DNA from: Alphaproteobacteria bacterium
GTDB lineage: Bacteria > Myxococcota_A > UBA796 > UBA2385
DNA length: 64,000 bases
Reading direction: 5' to 3'
NCBI GenBank assembly: GCA_020632755.1
Contig: JACKEY010000012.1
Location: 1-64,000 of the forward strand
Positions 35,176 to 43,353 of this stretch are shown piece after piece. The notes under the pieces are model-generated. The model saw nothing but the letters and a program-made list of their open reading frames with translations, searched no databases and was not told the DNA's origin. Position 1 is the first letter of the stretch. Each line of letters begins with the position of its first letter. Position numbers and translations under genes: made by a program.

Positions 35176-35460
35176 CTAGTCTTCGACCAGCTCCGACAAC
35201 GATCGTGTTCGAACCCGTCCGAGTGAAGTCGTTTCGAGCACACCAGTCCGGAATTCCGCAACAACCTGGGAGAGCCAGAGCGGCACTCCCTCGAAGCCTT
35301 CCAACCAGAACTCTGCCTGTTCGAGTTGCTCGAGCTTCCGGTTCTCCGACGAGAGGACCCAGATCCGCACGCCAGCGGCGCCGACAGCCAATGCGATGAG
35401 CGCAACGACCACGATGCCAGCGAATACCCCAACAGGAGGCATGGCTCGAAGAAGGTCCAT
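35176..35460 (-). CDS. zorA: ZorA N-terminal fragment ending at an in-frame TAG
   Basis: 94 codons from ATG 35460, which overlaps the zorD stop as TGATG. It encodes one membrane helix (VGVFAGIVVVALIALAVGAAGV) and an amphipathic segment (LEQLEQAEFWLEGF, LWLSQVVAEFRTGVLETTSL), then SLSELVED and TAG at 35176-35178. The frame continues without further stops into the ZorA core at 35139. Joined, the two parts give about 780 residues, the expected ZorA size. A nonsense mutation, a sequencing error, or a natural split are the options; the first is my preferred reading. Confidence 0.78.
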   Translation of the reverse strand: MDLLRAMPPVGVFAGIVVVALIALAVGAAGVRIWVLSSENRKLEQLEQAEFWLEGFEGVPLWLSQVVAEFRTGVLETTSLGRVRTRSLSELVED

Positions 35461-38297
35461 CACCGTTCCTCCCCACACACCCGAGCCGAAAGCTCACCGC
35501 TGATGTCCAGCTTCGCGGTGGGCACGATCACGTCGCGTGCAAGCTCCAGCTTCTCTCGCAGCAGCTCGTCCATGTATTCCTCGATGGTTGGCGCCTCATC
35601 CCGCGTGAGGATGGGGCGGTAGACGGTCACCGGACGGGTCTGTCCGATTCGATATGCCCGATCGGTCGCCTGCATCTCGTGGGAGGGATTCCAGTGGCGT
35701 GTGTAGTGGACCACGTGGTTTGCACCGGTGATGTTCAGACCCACGCCCGCCGCCTTGGGCCCCAAGACCAGCACGCGGAAGCCCGGAGCACGGTTGAAGT
35801 CATCCACGATGGCCAGCCGATGGCCAGCATGCACTGTGCCATTGATGCGCTCCACCCTCACGCCGTACTCGCGCTCGACCTCGGCGCACAGCTCGGCCTG
35901 CAGATCGTGCCACTCGGCGAACACCAACACCTTCTCTCCGCGGCGGTGGACCTCGCGTAGCAATCCACGCAGCCAGATCCGCTTGGGGTCCGGCACCGAA
36001 TCATCCGTGAGGTACGCAGGGTGCGCGCAGCAGCGGAGGAGCTGGTGGAGCTTGCGGAAACTGCCTCGCCCCCCGTCGTCGGACTGCTGGACCTCGCTGT
36101 ACAGCGCGTCGAGGACCGGCGGCATCGACAGCCGGATTTCAGGGGCTCGCATGGGTGGAAGCTCGTCGGCCAGGACCTCGCGCTTCATCCGGCGCAGCAG
36201 TCGTGGCACCATCTGCTGCCGCAGTTCGTCGATGGATCCGTCCTCACTGCGCTCGCAGCGCTGACGGAAGGTGGGCAATGCATCGAGGAACCCGGGTGAC
36301 AGCCAGTCCATCTGCGACCACAGATCCACCAACGTGTTCTGGACCGGTGTACCAGACAACGCCAGACGGCGGGTGGCGTGCATGGCGAGCACTGCACGCG
36401 TCGTCGACGTCGTCGGGTTCTTGATCCGGTGGCTCTCGTCCAACACCATCAGCTCGAACTGCACCTTGCCCAGCTCGATCTGCTGGAGCCGAAGGGCTTC
36501 GTAGGACACCAGAGTGAGCGCATGGGCGCGCACCCTTTCGGCGGTGGGACGAGGGCTCCCAGGCCCGCCGAGCAACAGCGGGGTCCCGAACGCCCTCGGG
36601 AAGAACTTCTCGGCCTCTGCTGCCCAGTTCTGAAGGAGGCTCAAGGGGGCAACGACAAGGGTCGGCTTCATGTGCCCGTGAAGCTGCAGGATGCGCATCA
36701 GGCACAGGACCTGAAGGGTCTTCCCAAGGCCCATGTCGTCTGCCAGCAGACCATGGTCCGAGGCGCCGTCGACCACCAGGCTGTGCCCTGCGAGCCAACC
36801 CACGCCTTCGACCTGGTACGGCTTCAGGACGAAGCCCTCACGTAGTCCGTCGATCCTGGCCCGCGCCGAGACAGCGACACCGTCCCCTTGGTCCTTCGAC
36901 CCGTAGAGCAGGTCCTCGATGTTGAGCGCAACGTCGAGCTGGCCTTGCGTGGTGGCTTCGCCCTCCCCCGGCGTGTCGTCAGGCCGCAGGACCTCCTCGG
37001 GGGGAACGCGGACCCAGATCGCACCGTGGCCGGCACCCGGACTCCACCGGATGTAGGGACGTCCTCGTTGGCGCGCATGCGAGAGCCGACGCTCGAGATC
37101 GGCGCGTTGCTCGGGCGTCAAGCGCGGTGCGAGGTCGTCGGCATGCGTCGCTCCACCACCAGCGGGCAGCAGCCGGTAGCGAGGCCGGGACGCCCCGGCG
37201 TGTGGCGGCGCCCGAAAGATCCTGTACAAGACCGGCCGGACGCCGATGACGCGGTCGCTGTACTGACTGAGGTCGAACAGGTCGGGGTCGAGAAGCGTGT
37301 GGGGTGCCTCGACGAGCTGGGCCGCAACCTCGGGGTCGTGCCGGGCCTGTTCCCGAAGGTCGCGGAGCTTCCGGAGTGCCTCGACACCCCGCCGACCCGA
37401 GACCACGCGCACGCGCTGACGCCCACCGGGGCCCGCAACGCGAAAGCCCGGGTGATTCGCGAACGACGGAGGCAGTCGGTCCAGCGACTCCCCGATCTCC
37501 TTGGGAGACAACCCGGCCGGCGCCCCCACCGGCGCCACGATGCTGACCTGGGCCGTGCCGTCCTCCGCCAGCTCGACGAGAGGGGCGGGGCTCTCGATCT
37601 CGACGGCCCAGGTCGTCGCGATGGCGCCGACCAGTTCCGCCCCATGGTGCTCGAGGACCGGACGGATGCGGGCCCACCAGAGCATCCGTCGGTCCGCCCA
37701 CGCAACGTCCGACTCCTGCGCGTCCCTCGCGGGCGGTCCACTCTCGAGGTCCGCCAAGGAGTGGACAAGCTCCGCGGGCACCAGCGCGGGGCTTCCATCG
37801 CAACGCGTCCAACGGGGCCCCACGGGTGCGGCGACTGCGCCGCGACCACCGTCACGGAACAGCAACTCCAGAGCGAAGGCGTCTGCATGGCGTGCAACAA
37901 GGCTGCCGTGCGAGAGCACCTGCAGTCCAGGAGCACGCACCGGCGGCAGATCGACCAGGCAGCCGATCGCGCGCAGCTCTTCCACGAGGACTTCCCGCTG
38001 TTCATCGTGGTCGTCTCCCAGGCCGCGCGCGAAGCGCGGCAGCTCGCAACCGGCGGCGACCGATGCGGTCCATCCAGGCAACGCGTCGGCGCGATCGGGC
38101 ACGGGCAGACCCAGCCCGGAAAGCTCCGCCCGAACGGCTTCGAGCAATCTGGCCAATGCCTGTTCGAGCCGCCCCTCGGATTGCTCCCATCCCCAATCCG
38201 ACGCGCCAAACCACGGAACCGCCAGATGGGCACGCCTCGGACTCAGGCGGGCCAACCCGTCGGCGCTCATGCCGCCAAGCATGTCGTTCGTCGGCAT
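35460..38297 (-). CDS. zorD: ZorD-like SNF2-family ATPase/helicase
   Basis: 945 residues. The N-terminal 470 are a Zorya/SNF2-associated region without a domain I can name (e.g. NHPGFRVAGPGG, FDLSQYSDRVIGVRPVLYRI). The SNF2 ATPase spans about 490-900: YQVEGVGWL, Walker A DDMGLGKT 520-527, DESH 620-623, SGTPVQNTL, and motif VI QATDRAYRIGQ 876-886. Only about 45 residues follow motif VI, so there is no room for a separate C-terminal nuclease domain; any nuclease activity would have to lie in the N-terminal region. In the known system, ZorD acts on phage DNA together with ZorC. It is first in this operon, whereas the usual order is zorABCD. Confidence 0.88.
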   Translation of the reverse strand: MPTNDMLGGMSADGLARLSPRRAHLAVPWFGASDWGWEQSEGRLEQALARLLEAVRAELSGLGLPVPDRADALPGWTASVAAGCELPRFARGLGDDHDEQREVLVEELRAIGCLVDLPPVRAPGLQVLSHGSLVARHADAFALELLFRDGGRGAVAAPVGPRWTRCDGSPALVPAELVHSLADLESGPPARDAQESDVAWADRRMLWWARIRPVLEHHGAELVGAIATTWAVEIESPAPLVELAEDGTAQVSIVAPVGAPAGLSPKEIGESLDRLPPSFANHPGFRVAGPGGRQRVRVVSGRRGVEALRKLRDLREQARHDPEVAAQLVEAPHTLLDPDLFDLSQYSDRVIGVRPVLYRIFRAPPHAGASRPRYRLLPAGGGATHADDLAPRLTPEQRADLERRLSHARQRGRPYIRWSPGAGHGAIWVRVPPEEVLRPDDTPGEGEATTQGQLDVALNIEDLLYGSKDQGDGVAVSARARIDGLREGFVLKPYQVEGVGWLAGHSLVVDGASDHGLLADDMGLGKTLQVLCLMRILQLHGHMKPTLVVAPLSLLQNWAAEAEKFFPRAFGTPLLLGGPGSPRPTAERVRAHALTLVSYEALRLQQIELGKVQFELMVLDESHRIKNPTTSTTRAVLAMHATRRLALSGTPVQNTLVDLWSQMDWLSPGFLDALPTFRQRCERSEDGSIDELRQQMVPRLLRRMKREVLADELPPMRAPEIRLSMPPVLDALYSEVQQSDDGGRGSFRKLHQLLRCCAHPAYLTDDSVPDPKRIWLRGLLREVHRRGEKVLVFAEWHDLQAELCAEVEREYGVRVERINGTVHAGHRLAIVDDFNRAPGFRVLVLGPKAAGVGLNITGANHVVHYTRHWNPSHEMQATDRAYRIGQTRPVTVYRPILTRDEAPTIEEYMDELLREKLELARDVIVPTAKLDISGELSARVCGEER

Positions 38298-38707
38298 CAG
38301 GGACTCCTTGCCCGGGGGTGCAGCCCGGCCTCCCGTTCCGGGAGTCGGCGGAGGGTAGCAGGCACGAAGGCGCCACCATCACCCTCCGGGTCCCCGCCGA
38401 GGCAGCGTGGGGCGCCCCAGGGGCATCCAGAGCGCGCCCGCAGGCGACGACAGACCGGGGCGTCTCACCGACTCCCGGAGCGCCGCCGCGCCCGCAATGC
38501 CGCTGACCGAGCAGTGGCTGACACCAGAAGCCACGTGCCCGAAGCCCGGCCCAACAACACCAACCCACCCGGGAACACCCACCACCAGTGCCTCATCGCC
38601 CCTCTCCACCTAGCCCGCCGCGACCGGCACCCCCGCTTTGTCATATATGAGCGCTGCCGGTCCGTTCCCCGCCCGCCAGGCACCCTCGCCGATTCCTTTG
38701 GAGCCCC
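38298..38707. promoter_or_regulatory. Divergent intergenic region between zorD and a PD-(D/E)XK gene
   Basis: 410 bp with no convincing gene. It must carry both divergent promoters. An 11-bp perfect inverted pair, ccgggagtcgg (38338-38348) and ccgactcccgg (38468-38478), is spaced 119 bp apart and could be paired operator sites or chance in GC-rich DNA. An AT-rich patch (tttgtcatatatgagc, about 38637-38652) 56 bp before the rightward start resembles a -10 region (catatat). Confidence 0.4.
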
Positions 38708-39766
38708 GTGCGTCCCAATCTCTTCGACTTCGCCACCTCCGAGCTCTCCCAGGACGCGGTGTTGGCCTGGCTGCTCGCCTGGGCGGACGCCAGCCATGCG
38801 GCAGCCGCCCCCGACATGCACCAGGCCGGTCGTGCCTTCCTTCAGTGCCTACTCGGCACCCACGGGCAACCGCTGCCGGACGACGTCACGGCAACGGTGA
38901 AGGCCCGAACCCAGGTGCATCGCATCGACATCCTGGCCACGGTCGACCTGTCCGACGGGCGCCGGCTGCTCCTTCCCATCGAGGACAAGACCGACACCGG
39001 ACCCCACTCGGGTCAGCTGGAGCGCTACCGGAAGATCGCAGACGAGCTGGCCGCCAGCGACAAGCGCACGGTGCTGCCGCTCTACGTCAAGTCGGGCACC
39101 GTGCGCGTCGCGCACCACGTGCGGGCCAGGGGCTGGGAGCCCATCGGTCGCGGCCAGCTGTTGGAGGTGCTGGCCCCCCAGCCCGCCACCAAGACCAACG
39201 CCATTCTGCGGGACTACGTCGACCGCCTCGAGTCCCTGGAGGCAGAGACCCGCTCGTACGCCAGCCTGCCCTGCGCCGACGACTGGCCTCGGACCGGCCG
39301 CCTGTGGGAGGGCCTGTTCACCGAGCTCGAAGACCGCCTGGGCCCGCGCCTGGGCTGGGAAGGCGAAGAACACCTCGCGGCGCGCAGCGGCTGGGTGGGC
39401 TGGAACTACGTGCCCAACGCCCAGGGCGGCTTCATGGGTCTGTGGTGGGGCTTCCGCAAGGTCGATGGTGGCGAGCTCTACGGCCAACTCGAGGGCACCA
39501 AGCTGACCATCAAGGTCAAAGCCGACGACAAGTCCCGTCGCCAGGAGCTTCGGAACGACTGGCACAAGCGGATCGTGGCCGCCGCCCCCGACCATGGCCT
39601 GCCCCTCACGCGCCCCACTCGCTTCGGAAACGGGAAGTACATGACGGTGGCGACCGCACCCGACTGGCGGGTGGCCGGCGCCGACGACACCCTCGATCTC
39701 GACGCCACCGTCGAGCTCCTGGTCCGGGTGGCGGAACTCGTTCGGCACGTCACCGCGCCTGAGTGA
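38708..39766 (+). CDS. PD-(D/E)XK nuclease-superfamily protein (PDDEXK_4-like)
   Basis: 352 residues from GTG 38708. The N-terminus NLFDFATSELSQDAVLAWLLAWAD and the core RIDILATV...LLLPIEDKTDTG...HSGQLERYRKI match the PDDEXK_4 pattern. Candidate catalytic residues are Asp74, Glu92 and Lys94, with Gln103-Leu104 and Tyr107 as the usual downstream element. The C-terminal half (about 185-345) is a mixed domain with FMGLWWGFRKVDGGELYGQLEGTKL. Such proteins are frequent in defence islands as restriction-like nucleases. It is divergent from the Zorya operon, so an accessory or independent defence role is plausible but not shown. Confidence 0.82.
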   Translation: MRPNLFDFATSELSQDAVLAWLLAWADASHAAAAPDMHQAGRAFLQCLLGTHGQPLPDDVTATVKARTQVHRIDILATVDLSDGRRLLLPIEDKTDTGPHSGQLERYRKIADELAASDKRTVLPLYVKSGTVRVAHHVRARGWEPIGRGQLLEVLAPQPATKTNAILRDYVDRLESLEAETRSYASLPCADDWPRTGRLWEGLFTELEDRLGPRLGWEGEEHLAARSGWVGWNYVPNAQGGFMGLWWGFRKVDGGELYGQLEGTKLTIKVKADDKSRRQELRNDWHKRIVAAAPDHGLPLTRPTRFGNGKYMTVATAPDWRVAGADDTLDLDATVELLVRVAELVRHVTAPE

Positions 39767-39834
39767 GTAAGTCCTCTCGGCTCTGCTACTGTCCTGCGCC
39801 GCAAGGCAAGCCCCATGGTCCCCGGAGGTTGCCC

Positions 39835-40659
39835 TTGAACACCGCGAGCAGCGAATCGGTCCTGCAAACCTGGCGCAGCCGCATGGCGGTCGAACTCGCC
39901 CGACGCGCAACGCCGGCACACTCCGCCGGGCTGGACGCGTCCGGCGGGGCCGTCGCCCAGGCCCTTGCAGAGCTGGGCTTCGACGTGAAACGCATCCGCC
40001 AACCGGGCGCGGCCCCTCTGCTGGTCGCGCATCGCCCCGGACGGGGCCCTCACACCATCGGGCTGGCTGCGCACTACGACGTCGAACTGGCGGGCGATGG
40101 CTGGTCCCATGCCCCTTTCTCACTGACGGAAGATGGTGGTCGGTTGTTCGGGCGTGGGATCGCAGACAACCTGGGGCCGCTCTGGCTCCGCATCGAAGCC
40201 CTCCGCGTGCGCCAGAAGCCCTCCCCCAGCCTGCTCTGGGTCATTCAAGGCGAAGAGGAGATCGGCTCCCCGTTCGCGCACCAGCGGTACCCCGACCTGG
40301 ACCTGCCACCAGTGGACCTGTGGCTGGAAGAGACCGGCTACTTCGATCTCGACGGCACGCAGCGGCTGCTGGCCGCCCACATGACGCCCGACGCGTCCAA
40401 ACTGCTGGACGCGGTCGCGCATCTCGCCGCCCAAGACGGCCGCCCCGTCCGGGTCGAGGATCGCTACCTCAACAAGGCATTCGGGCAGAACCGCTGCCCT
40501 TTCCTGACCCACCTGCTGCGCGAGAGGCCGTACCTGGCCGTGGGCCCGAACGACGACCTGTCCCAGATCCACGCGCCAGACGAGTCCCTCCCACTGTCCA
40601 CCTTGGACCTGTCGGTGCGGCAGTTCTGGGCCCTTCTCGACGCGGCGGTCGACGCATGA
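39835..40659 (+). CDS. Short M20-family metallopeptidase
   Basis: 274 residues from TTG 39835, chosen because GGAGG lies six bases upstream; a longer frame from GTG 39763 lacks this. M20 zinc-ligand motifs in order: GLAAHYDVE, RGIADNLGPL, VIQGEEEIGSP (catalytic Glu), LWLEETGY, and C-terminal SQIHAPDESLPL. All five ligand positions are present, so it is probably a di-zinc aminoacyl or peptide hydrolase. At about 275 residues it is much shorter than the usual 400, because the dimerisation domain is mostly missing. A clear paralogue lies at 59329-60213. First gene of an overlapping operon with PhyH and NAT-like genes. Confidence 0.87.
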   Translation: MNTASSESVLQTWRSRMAVELARRATPAHSAGLDASGGAVAQALAELGFDVKRIRQPGAAPLLVAHRPGRGPHTIGLAAHYDVELAGDGWSHAPFSLTEDGGRLFGRGIADNLGPLWLRIEALRVRQKPSPSLLWVIQGEEEIGSPFAHQRYPDLDLPPVDLWLEETGYFDLDGTQRLLAAHMTPDASKLLDAVAHLAAQDGRPVRVEDRYLNKAFGQNRCPFLTHLLRERPYLAVGPNDDLSQIHAPDESLPLSTLDLSVRQFWALLDAAVDA

Positions 40660-41792
40660 GCCCTCGTATCGAGCAACAACGGTTCCGGTGGGACGATGCC
40701 CGAGCGCGGGAGTTCTACGACGAACACGGCTACGTCATCGTTTCCGAAGTGCTCTCCGCTGAAGAGCGGGCCACCGTCCAGCCGGCATGGGACGAACTTG
40801 TCGCCGAGGCAGCCCAGGCCGCAGAGATGGAGCCGGACGACTTCGTCGCCCGCTTCCCCCAGAACCGGGATCTGTGGTCCAAGAGTGGGGCGTTCCGTGA
40901 ACTGCTGTTCTCATCGGCCCAGGGGCACATCGCGCGCCACTTCCTGGACACGAGTGGCGCGCGGCTGTTCCACGATCACGCCATCGCAAAGCCCGCGGGC
41001 CGCTCCGCGACGATTCCCTGGCACCAGGATTCGTCCTACTGGCCCTTGGATCGCGTCGGCAACTCGCTGTGGACTCCCACGGAAGCGGTCAGCGCCGAGG
41101 GCGGCTGCCTCAAGGTCCTGGCGGGGTCGCACCGCGACGGACCGGGCAAGCCGCAGGACTTCCTGAGCCCGGACGGTGTGGACCGGGACAGCGACCCTCG
41201 ACTGACGCTACTCCCCGTCGAACAGGGCGAGTCGGTCGTCCTGCATGGGCTGACCTGGCACGGCAGCAGCCCCAACACCTGCACCGTCGACCGCTTGGCG
41301 TACCTGACGCTGTGGGTGCCCTCCACCGCTCGATTCACGCCGAGCCACGCGGGCTGGCATCCGACCGCCGCGCACATCGACGTCGCGCCTGGCGAGCGCC
41401 TGGACGGTGATTGGTTCCCGTTGTTCGGGCAGGTGGCCGACCACGACGACGGAGAGGCCGTCGAATTCGACCCACCGACCCCTGGTGTCGGACCGACGAT
41501 GTTCAAGGCGAGCGAGTCCATCCGCCGCCACCTGCAGTGGCTGGCGGGCGCATCGAACGCCCCCATGTCGATGCTCGTGAGCGCTGAGGGCGCTGCACGT
41601 TGCGTGTCCGGCGCACTCCGCGAGGGGCTCATCACCGAGAACCAGCGCGCACAGCTGGAATCCGTCATCGCCGAGCTCGCCCTCCAGGAACGCATCCGTG
41701 AGCGATTCGTCGCTCGGGATGTCTACCTGTCGACGGTCGAGCGCTGGTGGCATCTGGTCGGCTACGCCATCGAGGACCGGTTGCAGTGCTGA
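40656..41792 (+). CDS. PhyH-family Fe(II)/2-oxoglutarate dioxygenase
   Basis: 378 residues from ATG 40656, overlapping the M20 stop as ATGA. The double-stranded beta-helix core has the facial triad HxD...H: PWHQDSSYWP (His123, Asp125) and GLTWHGSSPN (His202), with Arg213 placed to bind 2-oxoglutarate. N-terminal FYDEHGYVIVSEVLS is typical of phytanoyl-CoA dioxygenase relatives, many of which hydroxylate or halogenate natural-product intermediates. About 130 residues after the catalytic core form a helical C-terminal extension (LQWLAGASNAPMSML, RFVARDVYLSTVERWWHL). Its neighbours suggest a tailoring role in a small-molecule pathway. Substrate unknown. Confidence 0.88.
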   Translation: MSPRIEQQRFRWDDARAREFYDEHGYVIVSEVLSAEERATVQPAWDELVAEAAQAAEMEPDDFVARFPQNRDLWSKSGAFRELLFSSAQGHIARHFLDTSGARLFHDHAIAKPAGRSATIPWHQDSSYWPLDRVGNSLWTPTEAVSAEGGCLKVLAGSHRDGPGKPQDFLSPDGVDRDSDPRLTLLPVEQGESVVLHGLTWHGSSPNTCTVDRLAYLTLWVPSTARFTPSHAGWHPTAAHIDVAPGERLDGDWFPLFGQVADHDDGEAVEFDPPTPGVGPTMFKASESIRRHLQWLAGASNAPMSMLVSAEGAARCVSGALREGLITENQRAQLESVIAELALQERIRERFVARDVYLSTVERWWHLVGYAIEDRLQC

Positions 41793-42592
41793 CCGCTCCG
41801 CCCGACGAGGTCGATGGGTTGCTGTCGGTGCTCGGGTTGACCCGGCAGCCGGCGTCGGCGCCCTTCCTTGCGCAGGTCCAGCGTGCCTGGGCGCTGACCC
41901 AGCCGTTCCACAATCTGGATCTCCTGGCCCAGTACGCCGAAGGCCAGCCCCCATTCGACCGGCGAGGGGCGTGGGGCCGGTGCGTGCAGGGACTGGGCGG
42001 TCCATGCCATGTGCAGGCGTCCTCGTTCCTGCTCCTGGTCCAAGCACTGGGCTTCGACGCCCACTTCGCGAGCGCCCACATCACTCACCCCGGCGATCAC
42101 CTCACGGTGTGCGTCCACGTCGACGGGAGCCCGTGGCTCTGTGATCTCGGCAATGGCCACCCCTACCTGGACCCTGTTCCGTTCGACCGTCCGTCCCGGC
42201 AATCGCACCTGGGCTGGGACGTCCGCGGAACGCCGGTGGCCGGCGGCGTCCTGGTCGAGCAGATCACGCCCGGAACTCGCGAGTGGCGTCGGGTCTACGT
42301 GGCATCGACCGGGGAGCGGGTCTGGGGCGACTTCGAAGACGCCATCGCACGCCACCATCGCGAACCCGACTTCGGCCCCTTCCTGCGCGGCCTGCGGGCG
42401 ATTCGAGTCGCAGAGGATCACGCGGTCTCGCTCCGCGACGACGTGCTGACCCGCTACCGTCGCGACGGCATCGAGAGAGCGACGGTGGCAACGGGCCACG
42501 AGGCTATCCTGGTCGACGAGCTCGGCATGTCCCGACTGCCCGTCGCGCTCGCCGTCGAGACCTGGCGCCGGAACTCGGAACGCAGCACGTGA
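41786..42592 (+). CDS. Arylamine N-acetyltransferase-like (NAT) acyltransferase
   Basis: 268 residues from GTG 41786, overlapping the PhyH stop by 7 bp. The Cys-His-Asp catalytic triad of NAT enzymes is visible: Cys74 in GGPCHVQASSFLLLVQALGF, His105 in DHLTVCV, and Asp120 in CDLGNG. An N-terminal helical domain with FHNLDLLAQY matches the family. NATs move acyl groups from CoA to arylamines, and relatives close amide bonds in ansamycin and other biosyntheses. In this operon it may acylate or cyclise the product released or trimmed by the M20 enzyme. No CoA-specific loop can be judged by eye. Confidence 0.85.
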   Translation: MLTAPPDEVDGLLSVLGLTRQPASAPFLAQVQRAWALTQPFHNLDLLAQYAEGQPPFDRRGAWGRCVQGLGGPCHVQASSFLLLVQALGFDAHFASAHITHPGDHLTVCVHVDGSPWLCDLGNGHPYLDPVPFDRPSRQSHLGWDVRGTPVAGGVLVEQITPGTREWRRVYVASTGERVWGDFEDAIARHHREPDFGPFLRGLRAIRVAEDHAVSLRDDVLTRYRRDGIERATVATGHEAILVDELGMSRLPVALAVETWRRNSERST

Positions 42593-42756
42593 CGGTGTGG
42601 GCCACGCTGACCATTGGGGACCGCTCGGTCGCTGCGCGAGCGCTCCTCAGGGACCTGCGAGAGCCGCGAGCGGTGCGCCTTCAGATGGCAACCCGGGGCG
42701 AGCGCGCCTCCGTTCGGCTACAGACCAGTGAACCCGAGTTTGGCGGGGATGTGTAG
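42589..42756 (+). CDS. 55-residue ORF coupled to the NAT-like gene
   Basis: Starts at GTG 42589, overlapping the NAT stop as GTGA, and ends at TAG 42756. The peptide is basic and starts MTVWATLTIGDRSVAARALL; no domain recognised. The overlap type matches the rest of the operon, which favours a real gene, but it could be chance. Confidence 0.4.
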   Translation: MTVWATLTIGDRSVAARALLRDLREPRAVRLQMATRGERASVRLQTSEPEFGGDV

Positions 42757-42845
42757 ACCCGAATGTGGCGGAGTACTGCGCCCCCCCGCCTCGCAAGAGT
42801 GCGAACGACCGACACTTTCCACCACTTTGGACGGCCGAGGAATCC

Positions 42846-43349
42846 ATGGACAACGACCACCCCATCCGCACCATCATCAGGGCACTACGCGACCACTGGT
42901 CCGCGCCCGATGCCGGCGAGCGGTTCACCGCCGCCATCACACGCAAGGCCTGGTTGCTCGAGAACCCGTCGAAGGACTTCGGAGACCACGAAGACCTCGA
43001 GTGGCTCGGGGACCGTGTGCTCGCCCTGGTGGTAGGCAACGAGCTGATGCGCCGCTTCCCCGGTCTGGCACCGGGCGAGTACGACCCGACCTTCGACGAG
43101 CTGGTCGACAAGCCCCATCTGGCCACCGTCGCCCGCCGCCACCGCCTCATCGAGATCATCAACATGGGCCGCGGTGAGGCGCTGCAGCGGCAGGTCGAAG
43201 AGGACAAGCCACTGTCCGACCATGTCGAGGCACTGTGCGGCGCGGCGTTTCTGGCCGGTGGCTACGCCGGGGCCGAGGCCCTGGTGCTCCGGCTGTTCGA
43301 AGGTTCGTGGCCCGATGAGCTGCGCGCACCCCACCTAGCAGGTCGCTGA
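42846..43349 (+). CDS. RNase III catalytic domain, 5' part of an IS-split rnc-like gene
   Basis: 167 residues from ATG 42846 (gagga nearby). The RNase III signature EDLEWLGDRVL is at 49-59 and the second acidic motif DHVEALCGAAFLAGG at 125-139. Catalytic Glu49, Asp56, Asp125 and Glu128 are all present. The double-stranded-RNA-binding domain is missing: the frame runs into an IS5-type element after His163-Leu164 and ends five codons later. The dsRBD is encoded beyond the element at 44653-44903 in the matching frame. The truncated product resembles Mini-RNase III in having only the catalytic domain and might still dimerise. A housekeeping versus accessory role cannot be decided here. Confidence 0.88.
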   Translation: MDNDHPIRTIIRALRDHWSAPDAGERFTAAITRKAWLLENPSKDFGDHEDLEWLGDRVLALVVGNELMRRFPGLAPGEYDPTFDELVDKPHLATVARRHRLIEIINMGRGEALQRQVEEDKPLSDHVEALCGAAFLAGGYAGAEALVLRLFEGSWPDELRAPHLAGR

Positions 43350-43353
43350 AAAA
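43335..43353 (+). repeat. Left IS5 end with CTAG target duplication
   Basis: CTAG (43335-43338) is the duplicated target; the left inverted repeat caggtcgctgaaaaa starts at 43339. Confidence 0.9.

Noticed and set aside
12629..35178. Two in-frame TAG codons (IS256 transposase and zorA) as evidence that TAG is read as an amino acid
   Set aside because: TAG is the natural end codon of several intact genes here (8768, 15106, 20637, 27968, 33118), and no suppressor tRNA is in the window. Independent mutations are simpler.
40320..40655. Longer start for the PhyH gene
   Set aside because: The extension is an Arg-rich shadow of the M20 gene; ATG 40656 overlaps its stop as ATGA and begins the conserved domain.
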